Origin: Cellulomonas humilata
GTDB taxonomy: Bacteria; Actinomycetota; Actinomycetes; Actinomycetales; Cellulomonadaceae
Length of the DNA stretch: 64,000 nt
Assembly (NCBI RefSeq): GCF_013359775.1
Contig: NZ_JABMCI010000060.1
Span: 1-64,000, forward strand
Direction: 5' to 3'
This document shows positions 37,760 to 45,793 of the stretch, in pieces. A program made the position numbers and the translations under genes. The notes beneath the pieces are model-generated. The model was not told the origin of the DNA. It saw only the letters and a list, made by a program, of their open reading frames with translations, and did no database searches. Position 1 is the first letter of the stretch. Every line of letters begins with the position of its first letter.

Positions 37760-38910
37760 GGGACGAGAGCATGGACACCCTGAGCCCCCTGCACGCCGAG
37801 CACGTCGCCCTCGGCGCCGCCCTCACCAGCTTCGCCGGCTGGCAGATGCCCCTGCGGTACACCAGCGACATCGCCGAGCACACCGCGGTCCGCACCGCGG
37901 CCGGTCTGTTCGACCTGTCGCACATGGGCGAGATCGGCGTGACGGGTCCGGACGCCGGCCGGTTCCTCGACTACGCCCTCGTCGGCAACCTCTCCACGCT
38001 CAGGCTGCTGGGCGCCCGCTACACCATGATCTGCGCGGAGGACGGGGGCGTCGTCGACGACCTCATCGTCTACCGGGACACCGAGGACACGTTCCTGGTC
38101 GTCGCCAACGCGTCCAACCACGAGACCGTGCTGGCCGCGTTCGCCGAGCGCACCGCGGGCTTCGACGTGACCGTCGAGGACCGCTCCCCGCAGACCGCCC
38201 TCATCGCCGTGCAGGGCCCGCGCGCGCTGGAGATCCTGCGCGCGACTGCGGGCCTGGCCGAGGCCGGGCACGACGCCGAGACGCTGAAGTACTACGCGGC
38301 CATGCCGATGACGTTCCAGGGCGAGCCGGTCCTGGTCGCGCGCACCGGGTACACCGGTGAGGACGGCTTCGAGTTCTTCCTCGCGGCCGGGCTCGCCCCC
38401 GCCCTGTGGCAGGCGTTCCTGGCGGCCGGCGAGCCGTTCGGACTGGTCCCCGCCGGCCTGTCCGCGCGCGACAGCCTCCGCCTCGAGGCCGGCATGCCGC
38501 TGTACGGCAACGAGCTCGACCGGACGACCACCCCCCACGACGCCGGCCTCGGCCGCGTGGTCAAGCTCGACAAGGTCGACGCCGACGGCAACCCGCTGCC
38601 GTTCGTCGGCCGCGCCGCCCTCGAGGCCCGCGGACAGTCGGAGCCCGCGCGTGTGCTGGTCGGGCTCGAGGGCCTCGGCCGCCGGGCTGCCCGGCACGGC
38701 TATCCGGTGGTGCTCTCGACCGCCGACGACGCCCCGGCGATCGGTACCGTCACCTCCGGAGCGCCCTCGCCGACCCTCGGCCACCCCGTGGCGATGGCCT
38801 ACGTCAGCCCCGAGGTGAGTGCCCCGGGCACGGAGCTCGCGGTGGACGTGCGCGGGCGCCGCGAACCCGTCAGGGTGGTCGCTCTTCCCTTCTACCGCCG
38901 ACCCCGGTAG
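37756..38910 (+). CDS. gcvT: Aminomethyltransferase, T-protein
   Basis: Transfers the methylene group from the aminomethyl-lipoyl GcvH to tetrahydrofolate and releases ammonia. The 384-residue protein has [71 protein letters not shown] and [21 protein letters not shown] at 37756 is chosen since GAAGGAA lies 5-6 bases before it and it overlaps the gcvP stop; an ATG 15 bases later (37771) with GAGGGA is also possible. It is the second gene of gcvPTH. Confidence 0.95.
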
Positions 38911-38945
38911 ACCAAGCCCTAGAGAAGTCGACAGGAGCCAGGCAC

Positions 38946-39320
38946 ATGACAGCGGAGCTGCCCACCCACCTGCACTACACGGTCGAGCACGAATGGCTGG
39001 ATGACGGCGCCCCGGCGACCGTCGGCATCACCGGGATCGCTGCGGACGCGCTCGGTGACATCGTCTATCTCGAGCTCCCCGCCGTGGGTGAGGAGATCAC
39101 CGCCGGCGCGGTCGTCGGCGAGATCGAGTCCACCAAGTCGGTCTCGGAGCTCTACTCGCCGGTCTCGGGCACGGTCGTCGAGGTGAACCAGGCCGCCGTC
39201 GACGACCCGTCGGTCGTCAACTCGGACCCCTACGGACAGGGGTGGCTGCTGAAGGTCGACGTCTCATCGACCGGGCCGCTGCTGACTGCCACGGAGTACA
39301 CAGCTCAGAACGCGGGCTGA
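38946..39320 (+). CDS. gcvH: Glycine cleavage system H-protein
   Basis: The mobile lipoyl carrier that links P-, T- and L-proteins. The 124-residue protein has the lipoylation lysine in [16 protein letters not shown] (Lys64), the surrounding [14 protein letters not shown] strand pair, and [13 protein letters not shown] at the end. ATG at 38946 follows AGGAG, 36 bases after gcvT. The L-protein (dihydrolipoyl dehydrogenase) and lipoate genes are not in the window. Confidence 0.96.
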   Translation: MTAELPTHLHYTVEHEWLDDGAPATVGITGIAADALGDIVYLELPAVGEEITAGAVVGEIESTKSVSELYSPVSGTVVEVNQAAVDDPSVVNSDPYGQGWLLKVDVSSTGPLLTATEYTAQNAG

Positions 39321-39605
39321 ACCCAGGACGAATCACCACCGTTACACAGATGTCACACGCGCTCACTCGCGCGTCAGCCGTCCGGGTGAAAACCCGCGGA
39401 TGCTCACGCGTTCGGCGTATCTGACGCAGCAGTCGACGTTCATTGTGGGTGGCAAGCGCGATCGGGCGCATGGCGGGGGGGAACCCGCGCATGACGAGAT
39501 TGCTGGAAGTGGCGTCATGGCTCACGACCAGTCCTCTCTCATCCGGTACGCAGCCCAGAGCGTGAGCCGGACCCCCCGGATCCACGCAGCACACCGGAGG
39601 ACATC
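39321..39605. other. 285-base gap between gcvH and the LuxR-type gene
   Basis: It holds a short CGGGT-GAAA-ACCCG hairpin (39383-39396) about 60 bases after gcvH, which may be its terminator, and a perfect CATGACG/CGTCATG inverted repeat at 39490-39519. Frames through it have no ribosome binding site or protein similarity I can name. Confidence 0.5.
39490..39519. promoter_or_regulatory. Inverted repeat upstream of the LuxR-type gene
   Basis: CATGACG (39490-39496) and CGTCATG (39513-39519) are perfect 7-base arms 16 bases apart, about 87 bases before the start codon. It could be an operator or a stem in the 5' leader. Confidence 0.35.
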
Positions 39606-39839
39606 ATGAGCATGTTGGAGACGAGCAGGTCCGTCAGTGTCGTGAACGACGCCCTCACGCGCCGCGAGCGTGTCGTGCTGGCGGAGCTCGCCGAGGACGT
39701 CACCCTGGAGGAGATCGCAACACGCCTCTTCGTGACGCGGAACACCGTGAAGTCGCAGGTCCGCAGCGTGTACCGCAAGATCGGCGCCTCGACGCGCGCC
39801 GAGGCCGTCGCCTGGGCCGTCGCGCACGGCATCCGCTGA
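39606..39839 (+). CDS. Single-domain LuxR-type HTH regulator
   Basis: A 77-residue protein that consists almost entirely of a LuxR/NarL-type DNA-binding domain: LTRRERVVLAELAEDVTLEE, IATRLFVTRNTVKSQVRSVY and RKIGASTRAEAVAWAVAHG are the four helices. It has no receiver or ligand domain, so activity must be set by its amount or by a partner. ATG at 39606 follows CGGAGGA. The long leader upstream contains an inverted repeat. Target genes are unknown. Confidence 0.9.
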   Translation: MSMLETSRSVSVVNDALTRRERVVLAELAEDVTLEEIATRLFVTRNTVKSQVRSVYRKIGASTRAEAVAWAVAHGIR

Positions 39840-39906
39840 CCGTGATCGGACGGCTCGAGCCACCTGGCCGTCCCACGGCAGCCGACCCCGCGTCACGCGG
39901 GACTGG

Positions 39907-39912
39907 CAGACT
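39907..39912 (+). promoter_or_regulatory. -10-like element of a leaderless NUDIX gene
   Basis: CAGACT lies six bases before the ATG at 39919 with no Shine-Dalgarno sequence. The same hexamer and spacing occurs before tag. Confidence 0.4.
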
Positions 39913-39918
39913 CACCGC

Positions 39919-40344
39919 ATGACCTCACCCGTGCTCGTCGTGGCCGCTGCGATCGTGGACGACCTCGACGACCCTCGTGAGCTGTTGGCCGCGCGCCGGG
40001 CTGTGCCGGCGCGGCTGGCGGGCCGCTGGGAGTTCCCCGGCGGCAAGGTGGACGGCGACGAGTCACCCGAGGACGCGCTGCACCGGGAGATCCGCGAGGA
40101 GCTCGGTGTGCGGATCGGCCTCGGCGACGAGCTCGTCGGCCCCGACGACGGGCTGTGGCGTCTCTCGGACGAGTACGTGATGCGCATCTGGTTCGCCGAG
40201 GTGGTCGAGGGCACGCCGGAGCCGCTCGTCGAGCACGACGAGCTGCGGTGGCTCGCGGCGCACCAGTGGCACGACGTGCCGTGGCTCGACGCGGACGTGC
40301 GCATCGTCGACAGGCTGGCGAGCCTGACGGTCCGGCTCGGCTGA
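39919..40344 (+). CDS. NUDIX hydrolase (MutT-like)
   Basis: A 141-residue pyrophosphohydrolase. The NUDIX box GGKVDGDESPEDALHREIRE followed by ELGV is complete (GX5EX7REUXEEXGU). VLVVAAAIVDD at the start and WEFPGGK before the box match MutT-type 8-oxo-dGTP cleaning enzymes, and LRWLAAHQWHDVPWLDADVR at the end is also typical. It likely removes oxidised nucleotides, though other nucleoside diphosphate substrates are possible. The start is probably leaderless. Confidence 0.92.
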   Translation: MTSPVLVVAAAIVDDLDDPRELLAARRAVPARLAGRWEFPGGKVDGDESPEDALHREIREELGVRIGLGDELVGPDDGLWRLSDEYVMRIWFAEVVEGTPEPLVEHDELRWLAAHQWHDVPWLDADVRIVDRLASLTVRLG

Positions 40345-40390
40345 GACCGGTCGTGCCCTGCCTCCTCCGGTGGCGGGTGCGCTGGTCAGC

Positions 40391-40534
40391 TCACCAGCGG
40401 TGGTTGGCGTTCGCCATGCACGTCTGGCCGGTGCCACGGCAGTAGCTGCACTCACCGGACCAGCGCTTGCGACCGGCGCCATCACACCGCTCGCACACCT
40501 GCACGGCGGAGTTGCACTCGTCGCACTTCACCAT
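40391..40534 (-). CDS. 47-residue cysteine-rich protein with two DnaJ-type zinc motifs
   Basis: A short frame that starts at ATG 40532-40534 after GGGAG (six-base spacing) and ends in TGA. The peptide begins MVKCDECNSAVQVCERCDGA. It has two CxxCxGxG motifs, CERCDGAG and CSYCRGTG, as in the central zinc domain of DnaJ, plus a leading CDEC pair and one more cysteine near the C-terminus. It probably binds one or two zinc ions. Free-standing proteins of this type are poorly understood; a role as a small redox or chaperone-like partner is speculation. It converges on the NUDIX gene. Confidence 0.75.
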   Translation of the reverse strand: MVKCDECNSAVQVCERCDGAGRKRWSGECSYCRGTGQTCMANANHRW

Positions 40535-40638
40535 GTCGATCTCCCATTACGTCGTTGTACGGCCCTGCTGTGGGAGTGATCGGCAGTTGCCCGGGGGGTA
40601 ATGAGCCCGGGTGGGTGGCGGTTGGTCACGAATCGGTT

Positions 40639-41802
40639 TCAGTTCGCCAGGGCAAGAGCCGTTCGGCTGACAGCCTCGGTGAGGGTCGCGGTCGAGGCGG
40701 CCAGGTTCAGCCGGACGAATCCGGTGCCCTCGACGCCGAACGTGGTGCCCTGGTTGAGGGCCACCCGCCCGCGGCGCAGGGCGAGCCGGGCGGGGTCGGC
40801 GCCGGCGCGGACGGCGGGCGCGGCGCGCAGGTCGATCCACGCGAAGTAGGTGGCCTCGGGCACGGCCCAGACCGCGTCGGGGATCGCGTCGGCCAGCAGC
40901 GCGGCGAGCAGGCGCTGGTTGTCGCCGAGCCCGCGCAGCACGTCGTCCAGCCACGGGCCGCAGTCGCGGAGGGCCGCGGCCTGCGCGACGGCGCCGAGGT
41001 GCATCACGCCGTGACCGACCAGCTCCGGGAGGCGGGCCAGGTCGTGCGCCGCCGCGGGACCCGGTATCGCCAGGGCGGCCCGTAGGCCGGCGAGGTTGAA
41101 CGCCTTGGACGCGGAGTGCAGGGCGATCGCGTCGGGGATCTGGGTCGTCGCCGGCACGAAGTGCGGTGCCGAGCCGTCCGCGGCGGTGGGGATCAGGGGC
41201 GCGTGGATCTCGTCGGCGACCACCCGCACGCCGTGCTGCGCGGCGAGCTCGCCGACGGCCCGCAGCTCCGCCGCCGTGTGCAGGGTGCCCGTCGGGTTGT
41301 GCGGGTGGCACAGCAGGTACGCCGCGCGACGCCCGTCCGAGCGCGCCTGCGTGAACGCCTCCCCGAGGACCTCAAGGTCCAGCCGCCCGTCAGGGCGCAG
41401 CGGTGCCGTGACCACCCGGCGACCGGCGTGCTCGACGAAGCCGCGGAACGGCGGGTAGACCGGCGGGTTGATGACGACGGCGTCGCCGGGGTCGGTGAGC
41501 AGCCCCAGCAGCTCGACGATCCCGAGCATGACGTCGGGCACCGTCCGGGTGGCCGGCACGTCCACGTCCCAGCCGTAGCGCTCCGCGGCGAACCCGGCGA
41601 ACGCCTCGGCGAGGGGGCCGCCCTCGTCGTACCCGGTGTCCCCCGCGCGCAGGGCGTCGGACACCGCCCGGATCACCGGCTCCGGCTGCGGCACGTCCAT
41701 CTCCGCGACGAACAGCGGCAGGACGTCCGGCGGGTAGTGCCGCCACTTCACGCTCGTCCGTCGGCGCAGCTCGTCCAGCGGGACGGAGTCGAAGATCGTC
41801 AC
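40639..41802 (-). CDS. PLP-dependent C-S lyase (MalY/PatB-type cystathionine beta-lyase)
   Basis: A 387-residue fold-type I enzyme of the MalY/PatB branch, which cleaves cystathionine to homocysteine. Typical blocks are SVKWRHYPPDVLPLFVAEMD, GDTGYDEGGPLAEAFAGF, VVINPPVYPPF, LCHPHNPTGT, VVADEIHAPL and the PLP lysine in LHSASKAFNLAGLRAA; NQGTTFGVEGTGFVRLNLA ends with the carboxylate Arg. It lies next to metE-metF, which would use its homocysteine. The GTG at 41800-41802 has TAGGGT seven bases upstream and no SD, so it is likely leaderless; the frame extends to 41838. A related aminotransferase role is possible. Confidence 0.86.
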   Translation of the reverse strand: MTIFDSVPLDELRRRTSVKWRHYPPDVLPLFVAEMDVPQPEPVIRAVSDALRAGDTGYDEGGPLAEAFAGFAAERYGWDVDVPATRTVPDVMLGIVELLGLLTDPGDAVVINPPVYPPFRGFVEHAGRRVVTAPLRPDGRLDLEVLGEAFTQARSDGRRAAYLLCHPHNPTGTLHTAAELRAVGELAAQHGVRVVADEIHAPLIPTAADGSAPHFVPATTQIPDAIALHSASKAFNLAGLRAALAIPGPAAAHDLARLPELVGHGVMHLGAVAQAAALRDCGPWLDDVLRGLGDNQRLLAALLADAIPDAVWAVPEATYFAWIDLRAAPAVRAGADPARLALRRGRVALNQGTTFGVEGTGFVRLNLAASTATLTEAVSRTALALAN

Positions 41803-41809
41803 CGGACCG

Positions 41810-41815
41810 ACCCTA
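41810..41815 (-). promoter_or_regulatory. -10 element of a leaderless C-S lyase promoter
   Basis: TAGGGT on the minus strand lies seven bases before the GTG at 41802, directly downstream of the metE terminator. Confidence 0.5.
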
Positions 41816-41823
41816 GGACGCAC

Positions 41824-41859
41824 GACGGCCCCGGACACCTGCTGATGTCCGGGGCCGTC
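41824..41859 (-). terminator. Terminator hairpin after metE
   Basis: Arms 41824-41837 and 41846-41859 form a perfect 14-base-pair GC-rich stem with an eight-base loop, seven bases after the metE stop on the minus strand. It separates metF-metE from the C-S lyase gene. Confidence 0.8.
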
Positions 41860-41866
41860 GGGTGGA

Positions 41867-44209
41867 TCAGAGGGTGGCGCGCACCGTCCGCGTCGCGGCG
41901 AGGATGTGCTCCAGTGACGGGGCGACCTCCTCGTAGCGGCGGGTCTTCAGGCCGCAGTCCGGGTTGACCCAGAGCTGGTCGACCGCGATGGCCTTGACCG
42001 CCTCGGTGAGCAGCTCCTCGACCTCGGCCTGGCTGGGGACGCGCGGCGAGTGGATGTCGTAGACGCCCGGTCCGATCCCCCGCGGGTAGCCGGCCGCCGA
42101 GATGTCGCCGAGGATCTCCATCTTCGAGCGGGCCGCCTCGATCGACGTCACGTCGGCGTCCAGGCCGTCGATGGCGCCGATGATCTCGCCGAACTCCGAG
42201 TAGCACAGGTGCGTGTGGATCTGCGTGTCGGGCCGGACGCCGGCCGTGGCCAGCCGGAACGAGCGCACCGACCAGTCGAGGTACGCGGCGTGGTCCTCCA
42301 CGCGCAGCGGCAGGAGCTCGCGCAGGGCGGGCTCGTCCACCTGGATGATCGCGATGCCGGCGGCCTCGAGGTCGGCGATCTCGTCGCGCAGGGCCAGGCC
42401 CACCTGGTTGGCGGTGTCGCCCAGCGGCTGGTCGTCGCGCACGAAGGACCAGGCCAGGATGGTGACCGGGCCGGTGAGCATGCCCTTGACGGGCTTCTCG
42501 GTGAGCGACTGCGTGTACGACGACCACTCGACGGTGATCGGCTTCGGCCGCGAGACGTCGCCCCACAGGATCGACGGACGCGTGCAGCGCGAGCCGTACG
42601 ACTGGACCCAGCCGTTCTGCGTCACAGCGAACCCGTCCAGGTTCTCCGCGAAGTACTGCACCATGTCGTTGCGCTCGGGCTCGCCGTGCACCAGCACGTC
42701 GAAGCCGATCTTCTCCTGGAGCTCGACGACCCGGCGGATCTCCGCCTTCATCTCCTCGTCGTACTGCGCCTCCGTCAGCTCGCCCTTGCCGAACGCGGCG
42801 CGCGCGGTGCGGATCTCGGTGGTCTGCGGGAACGAGCCGATGGACGTCGTCGGCAGCGGGGGGAGGTTCAGGCGGGCGGCCTGCGCGATCTTGCGCTCGT
42901 CGAACGAGCCGCGGCCGAACGCGTTCTCGTCGAGATCGGCGACGCGGTCGCGGACCTCGGGGTTCACGACGCCGGGCGCCGTGCGGCGGGAGTTCACCGC
43001 ATCGGTGGCGGCGAGCAGCTGCTCGTGGATGGCCTCGCGGCCCTCGGTCAGGCCCTCGGCCAGCGTGACGACCTCGACGACCTTCTCGTCGGCGAACGCG
43101 AGCCAGGTCTTCAGCGTCTCGTCGAGGTTCGGCTCGTCCGTGAGCGTGTGCGGCACGTGGAACAGGGACGTCGAGGTGCCGACGGTGACCGCGGCGGCGC
43201 CGAGGCCCTCCAGCTGCTCGAGGACGGCCAGCTTGGCGTCCAGGTCCGCCCGCCAGATGTTGTGGCCGTCGATCACGCCGGCCACCAGCGTCTTGGTGGA
43301 CAGGCCCGGCACGGACTCGGCGGGCGCGTGGCCGCGGACCAGGTCGATGCCGATCGCGTCGACGTCCGTGGCGGCGAGCACCGGGAAGGCCGCGCCGAGG
43401 TCGCCGTAGGGCGCCGCGACCAGGATGGCCGGGCGCTGCGGGCGGGTGAGCTCGGTGGCCAGCGCGCGGTACGCCTCGATCACGGCCGCGAGCAGCTGCT
43501 CGGCCGGGACGGCGACCGAGTCGGAGACCAGCGCGGGCTCCTCCAGCTGGACCCAGGTGGCACCCGCTGCGGCGAGGTCCGTGAGCAGCTCGGCGTAGAC
43601 CGGCAGCAGGTCCGCCAGGCGGTCGATCGGGGCGAAGCCCTCGGGGGCGTCCTCGGTGGCCTTGGCCAGCGCGAGGTAGGTGACGGGGCCGACGATGACC
43701 GGACGCGTGAGGACACCGTCCGCGAGGGCCTCGGTGAACTCGCGCACCGGGCGCGTGCTGGCGTACCGGAAGGTGGTCTCCGGGCCGATCTCGGGGACCA
43801 GGTAGTGGTAGTTGGTGTCGAACCACTTGGTCATCTCGAGCGGCAGGTCGTCGCCGCGACCGCGGGCCACGGTGGAGTACCCGGCCAGGTCGAGCGTGCC
43901 GTCGGCGCCCACGACGTCCGCGAAGCGGGCCGGCACGGCACCGACGACCGCCGTGGCGTCGAGCACGTGGTCGTAGAACGAGAACGCGCTCGGGATGGCC
44001 GGCACGTCGGTGGCCAGGCCGAGCTCGGCCAGGCGCGTGCGGGTGCGGCGACGCAGCTCGGCGGCGGTGGCCTCGACCTCGTCGGCCGTCGTGCGGCCGG
44101 CCCAGAACGCCTCGAGGGCCTTCTTCAGCTCGCGGCGCGGGCCGATGCGGGGGTAGCCGAGCACGGAGCTGGCGGGGAAGTGCGGGCTCAGCGGGGGTGT
44201 GCTGCTCAT
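41867..44209 (-). CDS. metE: Cobalamin-independent methionine synthase
   Basis: Transfers a methyl group from 5-methyltetrahydrofolate (polyglutamate) to homocysteine. The 780-residue protein has the duplicated barrel: YPRIGPRRELKKALEAFWAG at the N-terminus and LPTTSIGSFPQTTEIRTAR at the start of the C-terminal half. Zinc ligands are in QIHTHLCYSEFG (His, Cys) and NPDCGLKTR (Cys). ATG at 44207-44209 is chosen since similarity starts there; the open frame to 44320 overlaps metF. It lies seven bases after metF in one operon behind the SAM-I riboswitch. Confidence 0.96.
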   Translation of the reverse strand: MSSTPPLSPHFPASSVLGYPRIGPRRELKKALEAFWAGRTTADEVEATAAELRRRTRTRLAELGLATDVPAIPSAFSFYDHVLDATAVVGAVPARFADVVGADGTLDLAGYSTVARGRGDDLPLEMTKWFDTNYHYLVPEIGPETTFRYASTRPVREFTEALADGVLTRPVIVGPVTYLALAKATEDAPEGFAPIDRLADLLPVYAELLTDLAAAGATWVQLEEPALVSDSVAVPAEQLLAAVIEAYRALATELTRPQRPAILVAAPYGDLGAAFPVLAATDVDAIGIDLVRGHAPAESVPGLSTKTLVAGVIDGHNIWRADLDAKLAVLEQLEGLGAAAVTVGTSTSLFHVPHTLTDEPNLDETLKTWLAFADEKVVEVVTLAEGLTEGREAIHEQLLAATDAVNSRRTAPGVVNPEVRDRVADLDENAFGRGSFDERKIAQAARLNLPPLPTTSIGSFPQTTEIRTARAAFGKGELTEAQYDEEMKAEIRRVVELQEKIGFDVLVHGEPERNDMVQYFAENLDGFAVTQNGWVQSYGSRCTRPSILWGDVSRPKPITVEWSSYTQSLTEKPVKGMLTGPVTILAWSFVRDDQPLGDTANQVGLALRDEIADLEAAGIAIIQVDEPALRELLPLRVEDHAAYLDWSVRSFRLATAGVRPDTQIHTHLCYSEFGEIIGAIDGLDADVTSIEAARSKMEILGDISAAGYPRGIGPGVYDIHSPRVPSQAEVEELLTEAVKAIAVDQLWVNPDCGLKTRRYEEVAPSLEHILAATRTVRATL

Positions 44210-44216
44210 CTTTATC

Positions 44217-45254
44217 TCAGTCCCTCGGGGTCGGGCGGGGTGCCGTGTCCTGCGGCCAGCTGGCCAGGTCGGGAGCTGTCCGAGCTCCGCCGTCGAGGTG
44301 TGCACCCTCGAGCAGGTCAAGTGCGGCGTGGTGCTGGTTGAACGTGTAGAGGTGGACGCCGGGTGCGCCGCCGTCCAGGACGCCGTTGACCAGGTCGACG
44401 CTGGCCCGGATGCCCCGGCGATGACGGTCGAGCTCGTCGTCGGCGGAGCCGAGCAGGTCGATCAGGTCGGACGGCACCGGGACGCCGGTCAGCTCCTGCA
44501 CGCGCAGCAGCCGGGCCGGGTCGGTGGTGGGGATGATGCCGGGGATGATCGGGATGGTCACGCCGGCCTCACGGGCCTCCGCGACGATACCGAGATAGTC
44601 GTCCGCGTCGAAGAACACCTGGGTGATCGCGAAGTCGGCGCCCGCCTGCTGCTTGGCCAGCAACGACGCGACGTCCTGCGCGCGGGTGCCGCCGGTGGCG
44701 TGGTTGCCGCGCGGGAATGCCGCGACCGCGACCGACAAGGGGCGCACCCGCGCCCGCACCGCCTGCGACGGGCTGTCCAGGCAGCGCTGGGCCTCGATGT
44801 CGCGCAGCAGCTCGACCAGCTCGCCCGCCGTCTGCAGGCCCTCCGGGTGGGCCGCCCAGTCGCTCTGGTCCGTGGGTGGGTCTCCCCGCAGCGCGAGGAA
44901 CGAGCGCAGGCCCTCGTCGAGGAACTCCCCCACGATCGTGGTGATCTCCTCGCGCGAGGTCCCCACGCAGGTCAGGTGGGCGATGGGGTTGAGCGTCGTC
45001 TCCCGCAGCAGCCGGCGGACCAGCGCGCGGGTGGTGACCCGGGTCTTGCCCGAGGCGCCGTACGTGACGGAGACGAAGTCCGGGTGCACCGACTCCAGGG
45101 CCCGGATGGTGGACCACAGGCGCGGCGCCGCATCGGGGTTCCGGGGCGGGAAGAGCTCGAACGAGATGGTCGGTCGGTCGTTCGCGGTCTGCGCCCGGCG
45201 CGCGGTCGCGGCATGCAGGCCGGGGGTGCGCGGCTCGGCCACGGCGGCGCTCAT
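44217..45254 (-). CDS. metF: Methylenetetrahydrofolate reductase
   Basis: Reduces methylene-THF to methyl-THF, the methyl donor for MetE. The 345-residue FAD barrel has ISFELFPPRNPD, DFVSVTYGASGKTR, IAHLTCVGTSREE, FLALRGDPPTDQSDW, GADFAITQVFFDAD and PIIPGIIPTTDPARLLRVQE. ATG at 45252-45254 overlaps the stop of a 20-codon leader ORF (ATGA), so it is probably reached by coupling. An in-frame GTG at 45315-45317 would add 21 residues of no similarity. It is the first enzyme gene of metF-metE. Confidence 0.94.
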   Translation of the reverse strand: MSAAVAEPRTPGLHAATARRAQTANDRPTISFELFPPRNPDAAPRLWSTIRALESVHPDFVSVTYGASGKTRVTTRALVRRLLRETTLNPIAHLTCVGTSREEITTIVGEFLDEGLRSFLALRGDPPTDQSDWAAHPEGLQTAGELVELLRDIEAQRCLDSPSQAVRARVRPLSVAVAAFPRGNHATGGTRAQDVASLLAKQQAGADFAITQVFFDADDYLGIVAEAREAGVTIPIIPGIIPTTDPARLLRVQELTGVPVPSDLIDLLGSADDELDRHRRGIRASVDLVNGVLDGGAPGVHLYTFNQHHAALDLLEGAHLDGGARTAPDLASWPQDTAPRPTPRD

Positions 45255-45313
45255 GGCGCGACCGGCGGGGTCGCCGCCGGAGCGGTGTGGGGACACCTGA
45301 CCTGTAGGAACAT
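45251..45313 (-). CDS. 20-residue leader ORF coupled to metF
   Basis: ATG at 45311-45313 is preceded by GGAGTGA with six-base spacing. The peptide is MFLQVRCPHTAPAATPPVAP and its TGA overlaps the metF ATG. The SD overlaps the 3' strand of the riboswitch P1 helix, so SAM would block translation of this ORF and, through coupling, of metF. The peptide sequence looks unspecialised; the act of translation is probably what matters. Translation is inferred from signals only. Confidence 0.55.
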   Translation of the reverse strand: MFLQVRCPHTAPAATPPVAP

Positions 45314-45321
45314 GACTCACT

Positions 45322-45411
45322 CCATCGCCCCTGGCGGAAGCACCCACACCCTCGCGAGGAGGGGGGTTGCTGCGGCGTCGTCGAGCCAGGTCTCTCGGCC
45401 GCTCTGGATGG
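45322..45411 (-). promoter_or_regulatory. SAM-I (S-box) riboswitch upstream of metF-metE
   Basis: On the minus strand the conserved S-box blocks appear in order: P1 CCATC, CAGAGCGGCCGAGAGACC, TGGCTCGACGACGCCGCAGC, AACC, then GGTGCTTCCGCC and the closing GATGG. A GAGGG/CCCTC-type hairpin forms the variable P3. The closing GATGG runs into the SD GGAG of the coupling ORF, which points to translational control. An upstream CCATCGCGCC (45414-45423) can pair with GGGGCGATGG instead and would open P1. Confidence 0.9.
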
Positions 45412-45505
45412 TAGGCGCGATGGTAGTCCGCAGATCACATGCTGGGCAACCGTGCTCGACCTGTGAGACGCGGGCGTCCGCAGGTCATGCAGGTGCCCGA
45501 AGGCG

Positions 45506-45721
45506 TCAGTGTGGTCGGCGCGGGGCGAGGTGGGTGGAGCGCACGCGGCTGCGCTGGGACGGGACGTCGAACCAGGAGTTCGGCGAGCCCGCGGGGACGG
45601 ACAGCAGCCCGACCTGCACGGCCTCGAGGATCTCTGCATCGGGGACGACGTTGTCCGTCAGCGCCTCGGCCGCCGCGCGCTCGGCGTCACGCCGAACGTC
45701 GGGGTCGGGCATCTCCGTCAT
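45506..45721 (-). CDS. Small hypothetical protein
   Basis: A 71-residue acidic N-terminal/basic C-terminal protein beginning MTEMPDPDVRRDAERAAAEA. There is no signal peptide or membrane segment. The first half is probably helical; the second half (LLSVPAGSPNSWFDVPSQRS) is not. ATG at 45719-45721 has TACAGT six bases before it and no ribosome binding site, like several real genes in this window, which supports expression. I do not recognise the family. It lies between metF and tag. Confidence 0.55.
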   Translation of the reverse strand: MTEMPDPDVRRDAERAAAEALTDNVVPDAEILEAVQVGLLSVPAGSPNSWFDVPSQRSRVRSTHLAPRRPH

Positions 45722-45727
45722 GGCGGC

Positions 45728-45733
45728 ACTGTA
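45728..45733 (-). promoter_or_regulatory. -10 element of a leaderless promoter
   Basis: TACAGT on the minus strand is six bases before the ATG at 45721. The same hexamer at the same spacing precedes the YbaK-like gene at 54711. Confidence 0.5.
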
Positions 45734-45793
45734 GTGCGCGACACGCGCGGTGCCGAGAGGGCGGGTCGCACGATCACCCGCCAGGAGCAAATC

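Noticed and set aside
39321..39605. Possible cyclic-di-AMP (ydaO) type riboswitch, because of a GGGGGGAACC block
   Set aside because: The other conserved blocks of that class could not be found in order, so only simple inverted repeats are reported.
39400..39609. A 69-codon plus-strand frame ending on the LuxR-type gene start
   Set aside because: No ribosome binding site, no similarity and a composition unlike its neighbours; the stop overlap with the next ATG is not enough.
42050..44341. A 763-codon plus-strand frame opposite metE
   Set aside because: metE is unambiguous on the minus strand; the opposing product has no domain and no ribosome binding site.
45322..45411. Reading the metF leader as a SAM-IV riboswitch
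   Set aside because: The order AGAG, GAGACC, GCAACC and GGTGCTTCC fits the S-box (SAM-I) core; the pseudoknot region that follows SAM-IV cores is absent.
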